A stretch of DNA of 64,000 bases from Lineus longissimus. Taxonomy: Eukaryota; Nemertea; Pilidiophora; Heteronemertea; Lineidae. Location: contig NC_088324.1 in NCBI RefSeq assembly GCF_910592395.1, positions 6,040,953 to 6,104,952 on the forward strand, given 5' to 3'. Shown piece after piece: positions 11,301-20,300 of the stretch. The notes below the pieces were generated by a model. That model did not search any database. It saw only the letters and a program-made list of their open reading frames with translations, and was not told the DNA's origin. The position numbers were made by a program, and so were the translations under genes. Numbering within the stretch: position 1 is the stretch's first letter; the number at the start of each line of letters is the position of its first letter.

Positions 11301-11941
11301 CCTTCGTACGGGTCAAATGTAAATGTTGGCCCTTTACAACAGGAGCTGACAGGAATTGAGTGCAAGTTAGCATTATTAAGAAAGGCTGTTAGCACGCGCG
11401 TTCTTTGGCAGTTCGGCCTTATTGGCATTCTCTCCCCTGTGGTTTGAGCGTTTAGATCTCCTAATACGATTACGTTTGCAACCGAGTCATATACATCATG
11501 CACTTCGGCAAGGTAGTCAACATATTCTACGAAGAACTCCACTGGATGATTGACGCTTGGTAGATATACCATAAGGATAAAAGTGGGTCTGCGATTTGGG
11601 ATGCTAACACATATTCCGACGATTCGGTCACCCTCTATATCTAGTGTTCTTATCAAAGGGGAAAGGGTTTTGTGCCACATGATTGCTACACCTCCCTTCC
11701 CCCTGCGATTCATATGCGACGAAAGAAGATCATTGTCTGACACACCGTACGATTTGTAGCTACTGTTGATTGTATCTAGAAATTTAAGTGAGTCCGGGTA
11801 TAGCCAATGCTCACAGATTCCAAGTATGTCTAAGTTGCGCGACATGAGAAGATGGTCTATATAATTGGCCCCATACATTGCACCGCGAGCGTTCCAACAT
11901 GCAATGCGAAATGAGTTTGGTTGATTATTTGGTATGGACAT
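8303..11941 (-). CDS. LINE ORF2: apurinic endonuclease-reverse transcriptase
   Basis: This is a 1212-codon open frame. Residues ~10-255 form an exonuclease-endonuclease-phosphatase domain (ACWNARG; LGDLNAQ; TLIDHICVS; SDHLPVF). Residues ~510-800 form the reverse transcriptase (GLDGVSNEHLKYGG; PNSYRPITLLPTVYKLFERL; LDAAKAYDTVW; QGVRQGGV; and HADD in place of the usual YADD/FADD). A C-terminal Cys/His cluster (CNRCTQC...HFFCGCSGF) lies near residues 1115-1145. The protein nicks target DNA and copies LINE RNA from the nick. A perfect tandem duplication of 120 bp (9663-9782 and 9783-9902) repeats 40 residues containing the QGVRQGGV motif. It keeps the frame but probably damages the enzyme. Apart from that the copy looks young. 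Confidence 0.95.
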   Translation of the reverse strand: MSIPNNQPNSFRIACWNARGAMYGANYIDHLLMSRNLDILGICEHWLYPDSLKFLDTINSSYKSYGVSDNDLLSSHMNRRGKGGVAIMWHKTLSPLIRTLDIEGDRIVGICVSIPNRRPTFILMVYLPSVNHPVEFFVEYVDYLAEVHDVYDSVANVIVLGDLNAQTTGERMPIRPNCQRTRVLTAFLNNANLHSIPVSSCCKGPTFTFDPYEGSHKTLIDHICVSSVTLEHSKDNEVIDDETLNTSDHLPVFSVIMTYACESRNVKQTDNRENVKKPKRTTFHWARCIRSNFQRIEHYCAALKATLPAFESSPSASNCDVDDHYNQIISAMVNAAELSIPKSNLNKRLRPYWNECLKDLHTKMRQLRHAWVLAGKPRAMSSDTRKQYKDSKRGFRAEMRRLNERLQEQFYDAINEAAEFDQTLFWKLLKSKQRNQERPPPPMRFNGEVVYDTSDICSKWADYFANLYKPDQSGKYDETFREEVEKRIREMANQSQGIHISVLDDPFTQEEVESCLRLLKNDKASGLDGVSNEHLKYGGPALHKALTNLFNQFMLTEHVPKDAKQGVIHTLHKRKGKDRSDPNSYRPITLLPTVYKLFERLIYERLKIWTCEENIIFPHQQQSAYQKMRSCVSTTFVLQETISHLLERHSKVYTCFLDAAKAYDTVWQDGLLYKLFNFGVRGKLWRIIATCYQNIESCVMENDMYSPWFSIKQGVRQGGVRGKLWRIIATCYQNIESCVMENDMYSPWFSIKQGVRQGGVLSTWLYLLYMDNLLYTSENTNFGAKLGDIECGSPCHADDLTLVSLAKYGLDHMMSCSFKYSIKWRYDYNSDKCIVVVFGETQHQWQSISNERMWTLGDKPVKEAASHIHLGVIQNKYSRTTTTAISAAQKLKKTLMCILGPGMQPNKFNPISSYHIYCRICLPKALYGSELWSNMSERDLMILERAHRFCLKRMQGFSKITRTVTTQAMIGSISLKALIDKQCLLFFGQLARMPEHLLLRRVFNFRLRSMLNRTNSSETCLGYVPNFMTVMDRYNLSNSLKEFTESGQLSVPTGTPWKSLVQKSVLNQENLNFRAECTRNNLFRIMNIEKSLDYPSLIWTTAQTDRKHKSNYAFLAKLNTLPETITETKCNRCTQCYTDPQLHFFCGCSGFSSQREKFWEQIENECPVELSTALWNMCDDELTETLLGKQLSAFDYEENVALLRITAQCWNV
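9663..9902. repeat. 120-bp perfect tandem duplication inside the RT domain
   Basis: Bases 9663-9782 are repeated at once as 9783-9902 with no difference I can find. The unit is 40 codons, so ORF2 stays open. It duplicates an RT segment ending in the RQGGV motif. It may be a genuine recent duplication or an assembly artefact. Confidence 0.95.
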
Positions 11942-11956
11942 TATGGTGAGAAAGCG

Positions 11957-12838
11957 CTAGTCAAACCACTCACGGCACATGATACCTTCGGGCCAAAAAT
12001 GCTCTGTTAGGAGAACATCTTTGTCTCTTTCATCCACAATTACTTTGGCTGACTGCGTGCCTCGGATCTTGCTTTGTATGAGCCGGACCCTTGGTGTATT
12101 TATACCTTGATTTTCTAGAAAGTTAACTAATGCGTGTACTTTGCTACTTAGGGAGATGCGACCAACGAAGACCACAGCCCTTTTCTGGCGATTTTTCCTG
12201 ATTACACCTGAGAATTCATCACTGAACCGTTTCGTTGAATCAGATAGAACGGTATGAGTATTCGTTTGTTTCTGAGCCGCACATTGGTTCGTAAAGATTA
12301 CGGTTCCGATAGCCCTTGGTGGCGATTCTTCAGTAGTTTGCGATGGATTTCGAATCTCTTTCTCGATACGAGTCGCGTCTTTTGGTTTGCCGGACGGCGC
12401 AGCCTCTGTCTCGTTTGAAGTGTCTGGATGATTCGTAGGAGAAGCCGCTTGTGTCTCCTTGCTGTGATTCGAATGGACAATCACTGGTTGGGAGGATGCC
12501 TTCTTGATTCTCGAAGATGGTGATGTGGGTGATTCCATACGGACACGATCAGCATAACGGGGTTCCTTTCTTATGGCCTGGGTTTCTCGATCCAGAACAT
12601 TGAATTTTGAGCGTATCATATCGACTGATTTGCGCAAATCAGTTAGTTTCGAGTCGCAATCACAATTGGGCGTTTGCTTGTCCTCGGCTTTCAACTCGTT
12701 TCTTAGTACCTTTAGATCACTTCTTAGCTTTGCAACACCCGAATCTCGTATGTCCTTTATGCGATCAACGTTGTGGCACCCACAATAAACAGCAAAGTTC
12801 ACCTGATTCTGATAGTACGTCATATCACATTTAGCCAA
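11957..12838 (-). CDS. LINE ORF1: putative RNA-binding/coiled-coil protein
   Basis: This 293-codon frame ends 15 nt before the ORF2 start. The N-terminal part (residues ~1-100) has a Cys-x-Cys pair followed by a charged helical, coiled-coil-like segment. The middle (residues ~100-210) is low-complexity Ser/Thr/Pro/Glu. The C-terminal ~80 residues form a compact domain starting RAVVFVGRIS and ending WFD, like the nucleic-acid-binding end of LINE ORF1 proteins. The annotated start is a TTG; coding resemblance continues upstream in the same frame to about 12895. An ATG at 12948 opens 31 codons in a different frame, so a single-base frame break near the true start is likely. Confidence 0.8.
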   Translation of the reverse strand: MAKCDMTYYQNQVNFAVYCGCHNVDRIKDIRDSGVAKLRSDLKVLRNELKAEDKQTPNCDCDSKLTDLRKSVDMIRSKFNVLDRETQAIRKEPRYADRVRMESPTSPSSRIKKASSQPVIVHSNHSKETQAASPTNHPDTSNETEAAPSGKPKDATRIEKEIRNPSQTTEESPPRAIGTVIFTNQCAAQKQTNTHTVLSDSTKRFSDEFSGVIRKNRQKRAVVFVGRISLSSKVHALVNFLENQGINTPRVRLIQSKIRGTQSAKVIVDERDKDVLLTEHFWPEGIMCREWFD

Positions 12839-13000
12839 CCACCGGTTTACTTCACTCTCTTGAATGTTAGACTGTAGGACAGTGTAGGGTCTAGGACTTC
12901 GACGCTGAAACTCTGTTCTTCAGCAACGAATACTTTCAGAATATCCATTTATTAAACGTGATTATTCTATTGTGTGTAGTATTCCGTGTTCTCTATTTTG

Positions 13001-13101
13001 TAGTAATAGGGAAAGGCGTTTGGATGGTTTTAGGGTTTATCATTTAGCCATTCAAATATTATGTCGTAGGATTCCTACCAGTGCCTTTCCCTATTACTGT
13101 T
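13001..13101. repeat. short inverted-repeat element (about 100 bp)
   Basis: The sequence AGTAATAGGGAAAGGC near 13003-13018 is found as its reverse complement near 13086-13101. This makes a 16-bp stem around a ~67-bp interior. It may be a tiny MITE between the LINE 5' end and the Kolobok flank. Confidence 0.6.
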
Positions 13102-13581
13102 TTTGCGTCTTCAAAAAGTCCATAGGCAAAAGCGAAGTACATGTCGTATGCAGCATATCGTGGGTACACAACGGGAGGCCTCATCCAGACATAGCTTACA
13201 CTGGCCCTTAGGAAAAATAGCCCAGAAAAATTCCTCCGACAGAAATTTAGCAGGGCTAAAGGCGTAAATTACAAAGACTTGTTGTTGCTTTATTCTAATG
13301 GATAGAATAGAGGCTTGGAATAAAGTTGAGGAAGTCTGCATGCGTGTATGGCAAGCGGAGTATCCAGGTATTCAAACAACCTATATTTCTTCTTAAAAAC
13401 GTGGTTTTATGGCTGATAAACTAAGTTTATTTGAAATAATTTTTTTTTTCAAAAAAACCCTATATTTTCTCATAATGAACCAGGTTGTTTAAAAAAAATT
13501 ATATTCTTTCCTAATAAGCTAGGTTTATGTCCATAAAAGTGTAGTGGCAGGCGGCCATATTGGAAATGTTTTTTTGCCATT
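13102..13581. other. AT-rich intergenic stretch; left half of a dispersed repeat at its end
   Basis: Nothing gene-like was found. Bases from about 13540 to 13585 (GGCGGCCATATTGGAAAT onward) match the start of a dispersed repeat whose continuation is found at 20078 onward, beyond the transposon. Confidence 0.6.
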
Positions 13582-13604
13582 TTAAAGGGCTCCTGATAAA
13601 TCTA
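13582..13604 (+). repeat. TTAA target duplication plus left 19-bp terminal inverted repeat
   Basis: TTAA at 13582-13585 is followed by AGGGCTCCTGATAAATCTA, the exact reverse complement of 20059-20077. These define the left end of the Kolobok-type element. Confidence 0.9.
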
Positions 13605-13827
13605 TACAAAACTCAAAACTGGTCCACCAGACTCTTCTTACTGTGTTCCTGGTAACCTGAGAAGTCATATCCACTTGAATTTTTTCCTTACATAGGCCCA
13701 TTCTTCCGTAAGACACCATTGAAATGAACTCAAAATGACAGAATTAAATTCCTCATTTCCGATGCATGACGTCAGACCATTAGTAAACACTAACGCACAT
13801 GGTAGATGCAAGGCATAAGCAAGTGTA

Positions 13828-16800
13828 ATGGCTTCCATGAGCTCCTTTCCAAAGACAGTTGTAGCCGGCCGCCGTTGTAAAGTATATGGTTGTTCTCGGC
13901 AAAATAAGTTAATTCACTACTTTCCAACTAAAGACAAGGCACAAACCAAAAAATGGACCGCGTTTATAAGGACAAAAAGGAAGGATTTTCAACCATCTCA
14001 AAATCCAAGACAAGACTTCGTGTGTAGTTGGCATTTTGAGAAAGAGGCCTTTACAAATTTGATGAAATATCAATTTGGATGTGCAGATCAGTAAGTAAAA
14101 GCATTTACTTTACCTCAGAAGTCCATTTAGTGCCTGAGAATATGATTTAATCACACAAGTTGTTATTTTGTATCCAACTTTGATAGTCCCTGTTGTCCTG
14201 CTGTAGGCAACACCACTTGCCTGTCTTGGCACTGTCTGGACTAGATATGTAGGCTATCAGGCTACAAGCATGTCCAGATCATGTACCTGAAGCCATCAAG
14301 GCCATGTGTTCAGGCCAGGCCATGACAAATTGTTGAATAAATTCCTGAGTTGGAATAGCTCTAGCCTCTCAATATTTTCATAGTGTCCAAATGTCCCATT
14401 ACTCAATTTTTGATGAAACCCACTGAGTACTTCTAATAACTGGTAGGGTAGCTGAGTGATACCATGGTGATACGACGACACAAGTCATAGGCCCAAGACC
14501 AGCTGATTTGCTACGTATCTGCATGACCCACCCCTTTGGCGGGAAGTTGATAGTTGTCATTCCGCAACTGGAGCAAAATTGTTGAAATTCATTTCTGTCT
14601 TTTTTCAGTCTTATATTGACCAATGACGCCATTCCTACAATCCATGAACCAGCACCGGACGATGAGCAAAGCTTTGAATCACGGACTTGGACAGGTTCTT
14701 CCTTCACCACGCCTGGTGCCCCGCTCACTGCACGTTCCTCGCGACCTGCTGTTAGGAAGAGGCTTGTGTAGGAACTTTTAGAAACCGCATGCACTGAACC
14801 CGACGGAAATCCACCAGACGGCAGCGTCTCAAATGAGCCTGAGATCGATGTGTTCTCCTTACCACAAACTTCGACCAGTGCTACAGAAGGAACAGGCATA
14901 ACGGTGGAAAAACATGACCTAGGTAAAAAGGGCAGTAGTGCTGAATGGATTATCAGAACCTGTAATATAAAGCAGTGTAAGAACACGTCGTAATCCATCA
15001 TCTCAGTTACCGGTACTATGATTATCATGAACGGGAACATTCGAATGGCATCGTTTTACCCGGTATCGATCTTGAACACATGCCCTTTTTATTAGCAACA
15101 CAGACAAGAGAGAAGCCAGGGCCAAAGCTGAACAAGAAACGTCGCCGTGGACCTTCGTTCGTCATACCGAAGAAGAATCCTGCTAAAAAGGCAAGACGTC
15201 GACCTGCAACAAGTCCAATGACCTCGGTTGTAATGTCTGGTGATGACTACACTAGTTCTGAAGAGTCAGATGGAAGCGAGGACTCAATCGACAGTACAAT
15301 TGACGACCCGGACTATGATCCCGATGATGCGCCTGCCGATGACGACTCAACCCAGTCAACTTTATTTGATGAAATGATGTAAGTGCTGCCTCTGATGCTT
15401 TTGCAGAACTCCCAGTAATCATACCATCCTGTGACTTTCTGCTACAATACCCGATGTCCCGATGTTTTCAGACATTTCTTCATTTCTCTCTCCAGGAGTG
15501 AAGAAGACAAAGTTCCTTGCCAACAGACAAAGTATATTGTGTTCCAAAGTGCACTCCTAACTCTTGGCTGATTACCATGAGTGTGAATGTGACGCTGATA
15601 AGAAATACTACAGGCGCATAACTGGAACGGCACTGACCACCAAGTCCAAATGCAACACCGCTACCATCTGGGACAGTCAGCCACGGAAGCGGAACACCTT
15701 TTGGCGGAACATATTGGTTAGCGCATGCGTTTTGCTCTCGGGAGCACTGCCATCTCGAGTTCTACGGATATTTTCGTAAGTTCAGTTTTTAGATGATATC
15801 CAAATTAACATTCTATATATCATCATTTTCTTCTTTTAGGGCTAACAATCTAACATTCTTTACTTGCAGGTTTATGAACCTAATGTGTGTTGATGTTCGA
15901 ACCTTCTTCTACCACCAGCAGACTAGCCTTCATTTAGCTGTTCGGTCTGTGTGGTCAAGGAAGAAGGCATATCTACTTGATCGCTTGAAAGGGAAAGAAC
16001 TGCTTTTGGGTGGCGATTGGCGGTGCGACTCCATGGGGCATAGCGCGAAATTCGGGTCGTATTCCCTAATGGAATTAGACGAAAACAAGGTGATAGCTAC
16101 GGAAATGATTCAGGTAGGCTAGTTTCAAATGGTGAGAAGTAATTTGGTCAAGCATTACTGTAAAGCTAACTAACCGGTACCGGTACTCAATTTGTATCTA
16201 AGCCGTAACATTCTCTTGCAGAGCAACGAAGTCAAAAACAGCTACAATATGGAGTTACGAGGGCTACAACAATGCAAGGCTGACTTGGAGGGACACAAGA
16301 TCAAAACCCTCGTCACAGATCGCCATCCACAAGTAGCAAAGTGGGTTAGAGAGAAATGGGAAATCGCACACTACTATGACTGCTGGCATATCGTCAAGAG
16401 TAAGTGTTCCCATCAGTTTTGGTGAAAACAAGCGGTAGATACATTACTGGTATAAATTTGATGGTCAAATTTTGATAACAGGTGTAAGTAAGAAAATTGA
16501 CAAACTTGCAAAGAAAAAAGGCTTCGAAGTCGTCAGCGAATGGAAAAGAAGTATAAAATACCATCTGTACTGGTGTGCCATGACATCCGAACCCGGCGGT
16601 GGCGAAGAAATTCTCAAGAAGTGGTTATCTTGCCCGGAACACATCCAAGGGATCCACAAAAACTGCTCCCACCGTAAGCGAATTGGAAGGAAGAAATGGC
16701 TCAAACCAGGTACATACGGTATTTCCTTCATTTTTTTCACTCTGACAGATGGAAATGCATAATACACTACTTCAGTCGGTTCTTTCTGTAGTTTGGGGTG

Positions 16801-17566
16801 CAATATTTTTCTTACTTTCCTTGCAGGAACTGCTGCTGCCATGGAACTCGAGGATTTGCTAACGAAGCCCCACCTGTATAGAGATTTAAAGAAAATGTCG
16901 AGTTTCGGTCAAATGAGCAGCGTCGAAGCATTTCACAGTGTTGTGAATCAGTTTGCCCCAAAGATGTTTGGAATTCCTATGACACGATGACAACAAGATA
17001 AAAGCATCGAGAATAATCAGAATAATTACATATATAAAGAATTAAAGTTGGATCCGTTTTTATATAATGTACATGATAATATTTCTTATTTCAGAAACAT
17101 TTTGGCGGCCATGCACTACAATGAGAATGCTGGTCGTCAACAGGCCAGGTTCTGGTCGACACAAGATTGCATTCCCAAAGTACAAGGCAGGGAGTCACAC
17201 CGTAAAGAGAGTATTGGTGGATCCAACATTTGGTAAGTAGCAATGGTCATGGTGGTTCTAAATCTTTTACATCTCCACTTGTTGGCAAAATAGGACTCAG
17301 GCCGACATGTACCTTTCAAATAACAGAACATTTTGAATTGCATATATAAATCCAATTGGTGCAATTTATTAATTTTTTTCAGAATGTTCATGAGTATTTA
17401 CAGGAGACAATCAAGATCCAAGACCCAAAGTACAGACGGGCACAGCTTCAGCAGAGTCCAGCTCTTGTGGCACCGCCTCCATTTTATTCGATCAGCTTAT
17501 GAGAAACCAGACAAAACCCTTGCAATTGCTGCAAAACAATCCAGATTCAACCCCAAGCGTCCTTAG
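13828..17566 (+). pseudogene. THAP-domain DDE transposase (Kolobok-like), about ten exons, several frame breaks
   Basis: Exons inferred from GT/AG borders: 13828-14090, 14609-~14766, 15104-15378, 15496-15775, 15870-16113, 16222-16399, 16482-16709, 16827-~16997, 17095-17232, 17383-17566. Exon 1 is a THAP zinc finger (C-x4-C, conserved Trp, C-x2-H). Its C-terminal AVPTIF-like motif reads DAIPTIH and is completed by exon 2, which supports that splice. Exon 3 is basic then highly acidic. The catalytic triad fits D in GGDWRCDSMG (exon 5), D in VTDRHPQVAKW (exon 6) and E in SVEAFHS (exon 8). The family binds the terminal repeats and cuts and pastes the element. Frame breaks occur near 15563, near 16975, near 17155 and in the last exon; the donor after exon 8 reads AAG|ATAA instead of GT. 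So it is inactive as read. A domesticated host gene is excluded by these breaks unless they are assembly errors. Confidence 0.8.
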
Positions 17567-19795
17567 ATAAGCTCAGGCAGAGCATCATCTTCTCCTCTGC
17601 GGAATCCCTTGAATACATAGTCCATTCCAGGTGGAGGGTAGTGAGCTCTGATTGCTGACACGGCACATGCAGGCAAGATAACACGATTTTGTTTGCCCAA
17701 CCAACCCCAACACCACCTCACGAATTGTCTATAGGCAATGTGCCTACACTTGGTATGCGGTGGTCCTTCGAACGCTTTCCCCCCATATTGTTGCCTATAA
17801 GACAACCAGGATGTATGGAGACTGCACGGATCGAGGCATACGGATTGAAATCCTGGATGGTCGGTAATACATGGTGGGAGAACCCCCGTGACATTCTCTC
17901 CTTCAACTAGTTTGTCTGTCACTCACTGTAATTCTTGGCAGCAACAACACTCTTTCTCAGTGGCATTGGCTGGCAATTATCGCATTTACACCTGTAAATA
18001 GACGATTAATTTTGCACATAATTTCTCACAATAAATTACGACAGTGTGTAGTACAAAAGCTAGGGATATTTTGTTTTAATTCATTTTGCCTTTCTCCCAA
18101 ACCACAGTTTCTGTTTCGAATTCGTACTACCGGTACTACAGAATCAAATAAACCCGGCAAAACATTAAACAAGTACGGTAGCCCTAACTACCACGCCCAC
18201 CCCCCCCCCCCCCCGCCCCCACATACACGCGTGCACACATTGACAGGGTGCCACATCACACATGCAGGCATGGTAAGCCAGGGGTAGCCATTGGACTGCT
18301 GGTAAACTCTCCTCATAAATGCAGGTAAACCCAAATTATTACGAAAACAGCCTGATCATACCAACAAAGGGTTAACCTGATCAGACCTACAAAGAGTTAA
18401 CGACCCAAAGCAGTTGCCTTGGGCCTGGAAGCAGATATCAACACATGATTTGGAATATTGCCATATTGTGAACATGTCAGGCTGTCCATACCACCACTAA
18501 GCATGCTACCCAGAATCTGTCTGGAATGCGGCCTCAAAATTGCTGATGGGCCTAGGTGCAAGGCAATTTAAGAAGACTCTAACCATTCATTAATGTTACT
18601 AGCATAATACCCGTGGCGCGGGTTGTTTTAGGGTGTTGGCTTACTGTGGGGTCGGGGCAATTTGGGTGAAATGAAATGATATGTCTGGGGGTTGTGATGT
18701 TGTCTTGATTTTGATATGCGTAAAATAGGTCGATATGTGTAGTGGAGCACTCCGAGCGGACCCAAGTGTTCACAAATCGAACATGATGATTTGGGGGGGG
18801 GATGATTTTCGTCCAAATTACTTACACTATACGCGTTTTTGGCCAAAACGACCGGAAAAATCAAACTCCACCACTCTTCAAAGTGGTCTCGACTTATTTT
18901 GACGAACTATTTCGCGAATGGTGAAGAGGCAATGGCGTGTTACGAACTTAGTACAACAAATACCACGAGCATAGTGGGTGGCAGCACCAGACGGAGGAAG
19001 TAGTTCGCCTAGGGTTTTTTCGACACCCTCCGCACGGACTCCACTCGTTCCGGAACGCTCACTTACTTGTTAATCTGCAGTGGTTAGCCTGTTTTTATTG
19101 CAGTAAAGAAATGTTAATCGGGATTTTATATTATATTTTATATTTGCCCCGGGTATACATATAGGGAGCTGTGCACTACTTTTACCCAGTGCTTGGGTCG
19201 GGTGAGGCAGTTTTGTTATGATGAGACGTGTATCACGTGATGAATTCCAATACGGTACTCAGAAAAATTAAGAGCGATTAACAACGAAAGGTGAAAGAGT
19301 GCGACCAAAATAAAGGGGGAAAATTGCGGAAATCGATGAATAGTGGCCCCAATACTTTCCCGGCTTATTTTTGTATAATCCCACACCTTTGATTTAACAG
19401 ATGGCCCCATATGCAAATCAGACCTGCCGAAAAGGCCCCTTATTTTCATGAGTATGCCCATATATAGGAAGAAAAAAAAAAGCTATTTCTCCGAGATCGC
19501 TGCAAATTTTACCAATTTAACCCGGCGAGGTGCATCTCCATATCAACCACGACTTTCAGGAAAGGTTTCGAGGTCATCCGATCTGAACTGACGGAGGAGA
19601 TGTGTGACAAACTATTTCAGCGCTACGTCCATTATAGTAGTGATGTGGGGTACAGAATCGTCTCAAATCGTCTGGATTCTCATCTTCTTCCTCAACAACA
19701 TTGTCTGCTCTGCCAGGCTCTGCTTCCTCAGATTCATACCTGTATGGTTCAGCATCTTCAATTTCACCAAATTCATCAGCATCTAATGCCTCCAT
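17563..19795 (-). pseudogene. P2X7 intracellular (ballast)-domain-like protein, second gene of the transposon
   Basis: The terminal exon (17991-17563) carries a Cys-rich start (CKCDNCQ, then CCCCQEL after a one-base frame change), then ITDHPGFQSVCLD, CRHIAYRQFVRWCWGWLG, ILPACAVSAIRAHYP and DYVFKGF. These match in order the zinc-binding C-terminal 'ballast' domain known from vertebrate P2X7 receptors and from many channel-less invertebrate and fish proteins. A likely first exon at 19795-19654 starts with an ATG and is very acidic (EDAEPYRYESEE; VVEEEDENPDD), as in those stand-alone proteins. There is no P2X channel domain. An in-frame TGA at 17923-17925, the frame change, and a phase mismatch between the two exons point to decay or a missing exon. 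The stop overlaps the transposase stop tail to tail. The function in the transposon is unknown. Confidence 0.7.
18000..19653. other. non-coding interior of the transposon (intron of the ballast-like gene)
   Basis: This holds a poly-C run near 18193-18217, a short direct repeat around 18350-18405 (GATCA...AGGGTTAAC / GATCAGACC...GAGTTAAC) and GC-rich patches near 18610 and 18950-19050. No coding exon could be supported. It may contain nested insertions that I cannot delimit. Confidence 0.4.
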
Positions 19796-20058
19796 ACCTC
19801 CCAATTCATTGTCTTCAATTGTCGTGTTTTGAGCTGCAGCATCCTAGCTCATGTATACAGTGAGTAACACGTGGGGCAATGTTTACTAATGATGTGACGT
19901 CAGCCATCGATGGCTCGTAGGGAGTTATTTGTGTCACCTATATAATTAGCTAAATGAGCGGTGTGTGTACTCTTAAGTCGATTTTTTCTTCTGGTATGCC
20001 TGGTTTTCATTACTGGCTATACCTTAGGCCAGGTTTGGTTTCATTTCTCATGATTTTG

Positions 20059-20081
20059 TAGATTTATCAGGAGCCCTTTAA
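20059..20081 (-). repeat. right 19-bp terminal inverted repeat plus TTAA target duplication
   Basis: The exact complement of the left end is followed by TTAA at 20078-20081. This defines the right end of the Kolobok-type element. Confidence 0.9.
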
Positions 20082-20300
20082 AGCATTTGGCTACAGCTAG
20101 AGTGACAACATTGTTATGGTTGGTGTATCTAATGAGTCGCCATTACATATCACCCTGGTTTTCGAGTTGACCTACTCTGCAAGGTCATAGGGGTCGAGCT
20201 CTTAAATTTCACCAATAAGTGGCACGTTTTGTCATTTTTAGCTCAGCTGACGAAAGACAGCAGAGCTGGTCCAAAATAACTATTCAGAATGGCGTCTGCC
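20078..20300 (+). repeat. dispersed repeat (right half), interrupted by the transposon
   Basis: The stretch aligns by eye with about 26735-26880 and with 25680-25800. Shared blocks are ACATATCACCCTGGTTTT / CATATCACCCGGGTTTTT, GACCTACT, and AATAAGTGGCACGTTT / CGATAGGTGGCACGTTT. Its left half lies at 13540-13585. Confidence 0.7.

Larger units (their letters stand above)
8142..12960 (-). mobile_element. non-LTR retrotransposon (APE-type LINE), nearly full length
   Basis: Two minus-strand ORFs (ORF1 12838-11957 and ORF2 11941-8303) are followed by about 160 bp of 3' UTR. The UTR has an AATAAA (complement of 8159-8164) and ends in a short TA-repeat tail near 8142-8156. The layout (ORF1, 15-nt gap, ORF2 with N-terminal endonuclease and central reverse transcriptase) places it in the Jockey/CR1/I group of LINEs; I cannot fix the clade. 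It abuts the Polinton remnant at 8142, and recognisable Polinton coding does not resume beyond 12.96 kb. No clear target-site duplication is visible. Confidence 0.9.
13586..20077 (+). mobile_element. Kolobok-type DNA transposon carrying a THAP-DDE transposase and a P2X7-ballast-like gene
   Basis: The ends are perfect 19-bp inverted repeats: AGGGCTCCTGATAAATCTA at 13586-13604 and its complement at 20059-20077. A few further matching bases follow inside. Each end is flanked by TTAA (13582-13585 and 20078-20081), the target duplication expected for the Kolobok superfamily (piggyBac also uses TTAA). The THAP + DDE transposase inside fits Kolobok and not piggyBac. The flanks are two halves of a dispersed repeat seen uninterrupted at about 26.70-26.87 kb, which acts as a paralogous empty site. 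The 6.49-kb element holds two convergent genes. The inner region 18.0-19.6 kb includes a poly-C tract (about 18193-18217) and other non-coding DNA. Frame breaks in both genes indicate an inactive copy. Confidence 0.85.

Noticed and set aside
14399-15040. 213-codon minus-strand frame within the transposon
   Set aside because: Antisense to transposase exon 2 and intron sequence. The plus-strand exon continues the THAP domain and is the better explanation.
13586-20077. piggyBac element
   Set aside because: TTAA target duplication fits, but the transposase has a THAP domain and Kolobok-like DDE segments, not a piggyBac DDD core.
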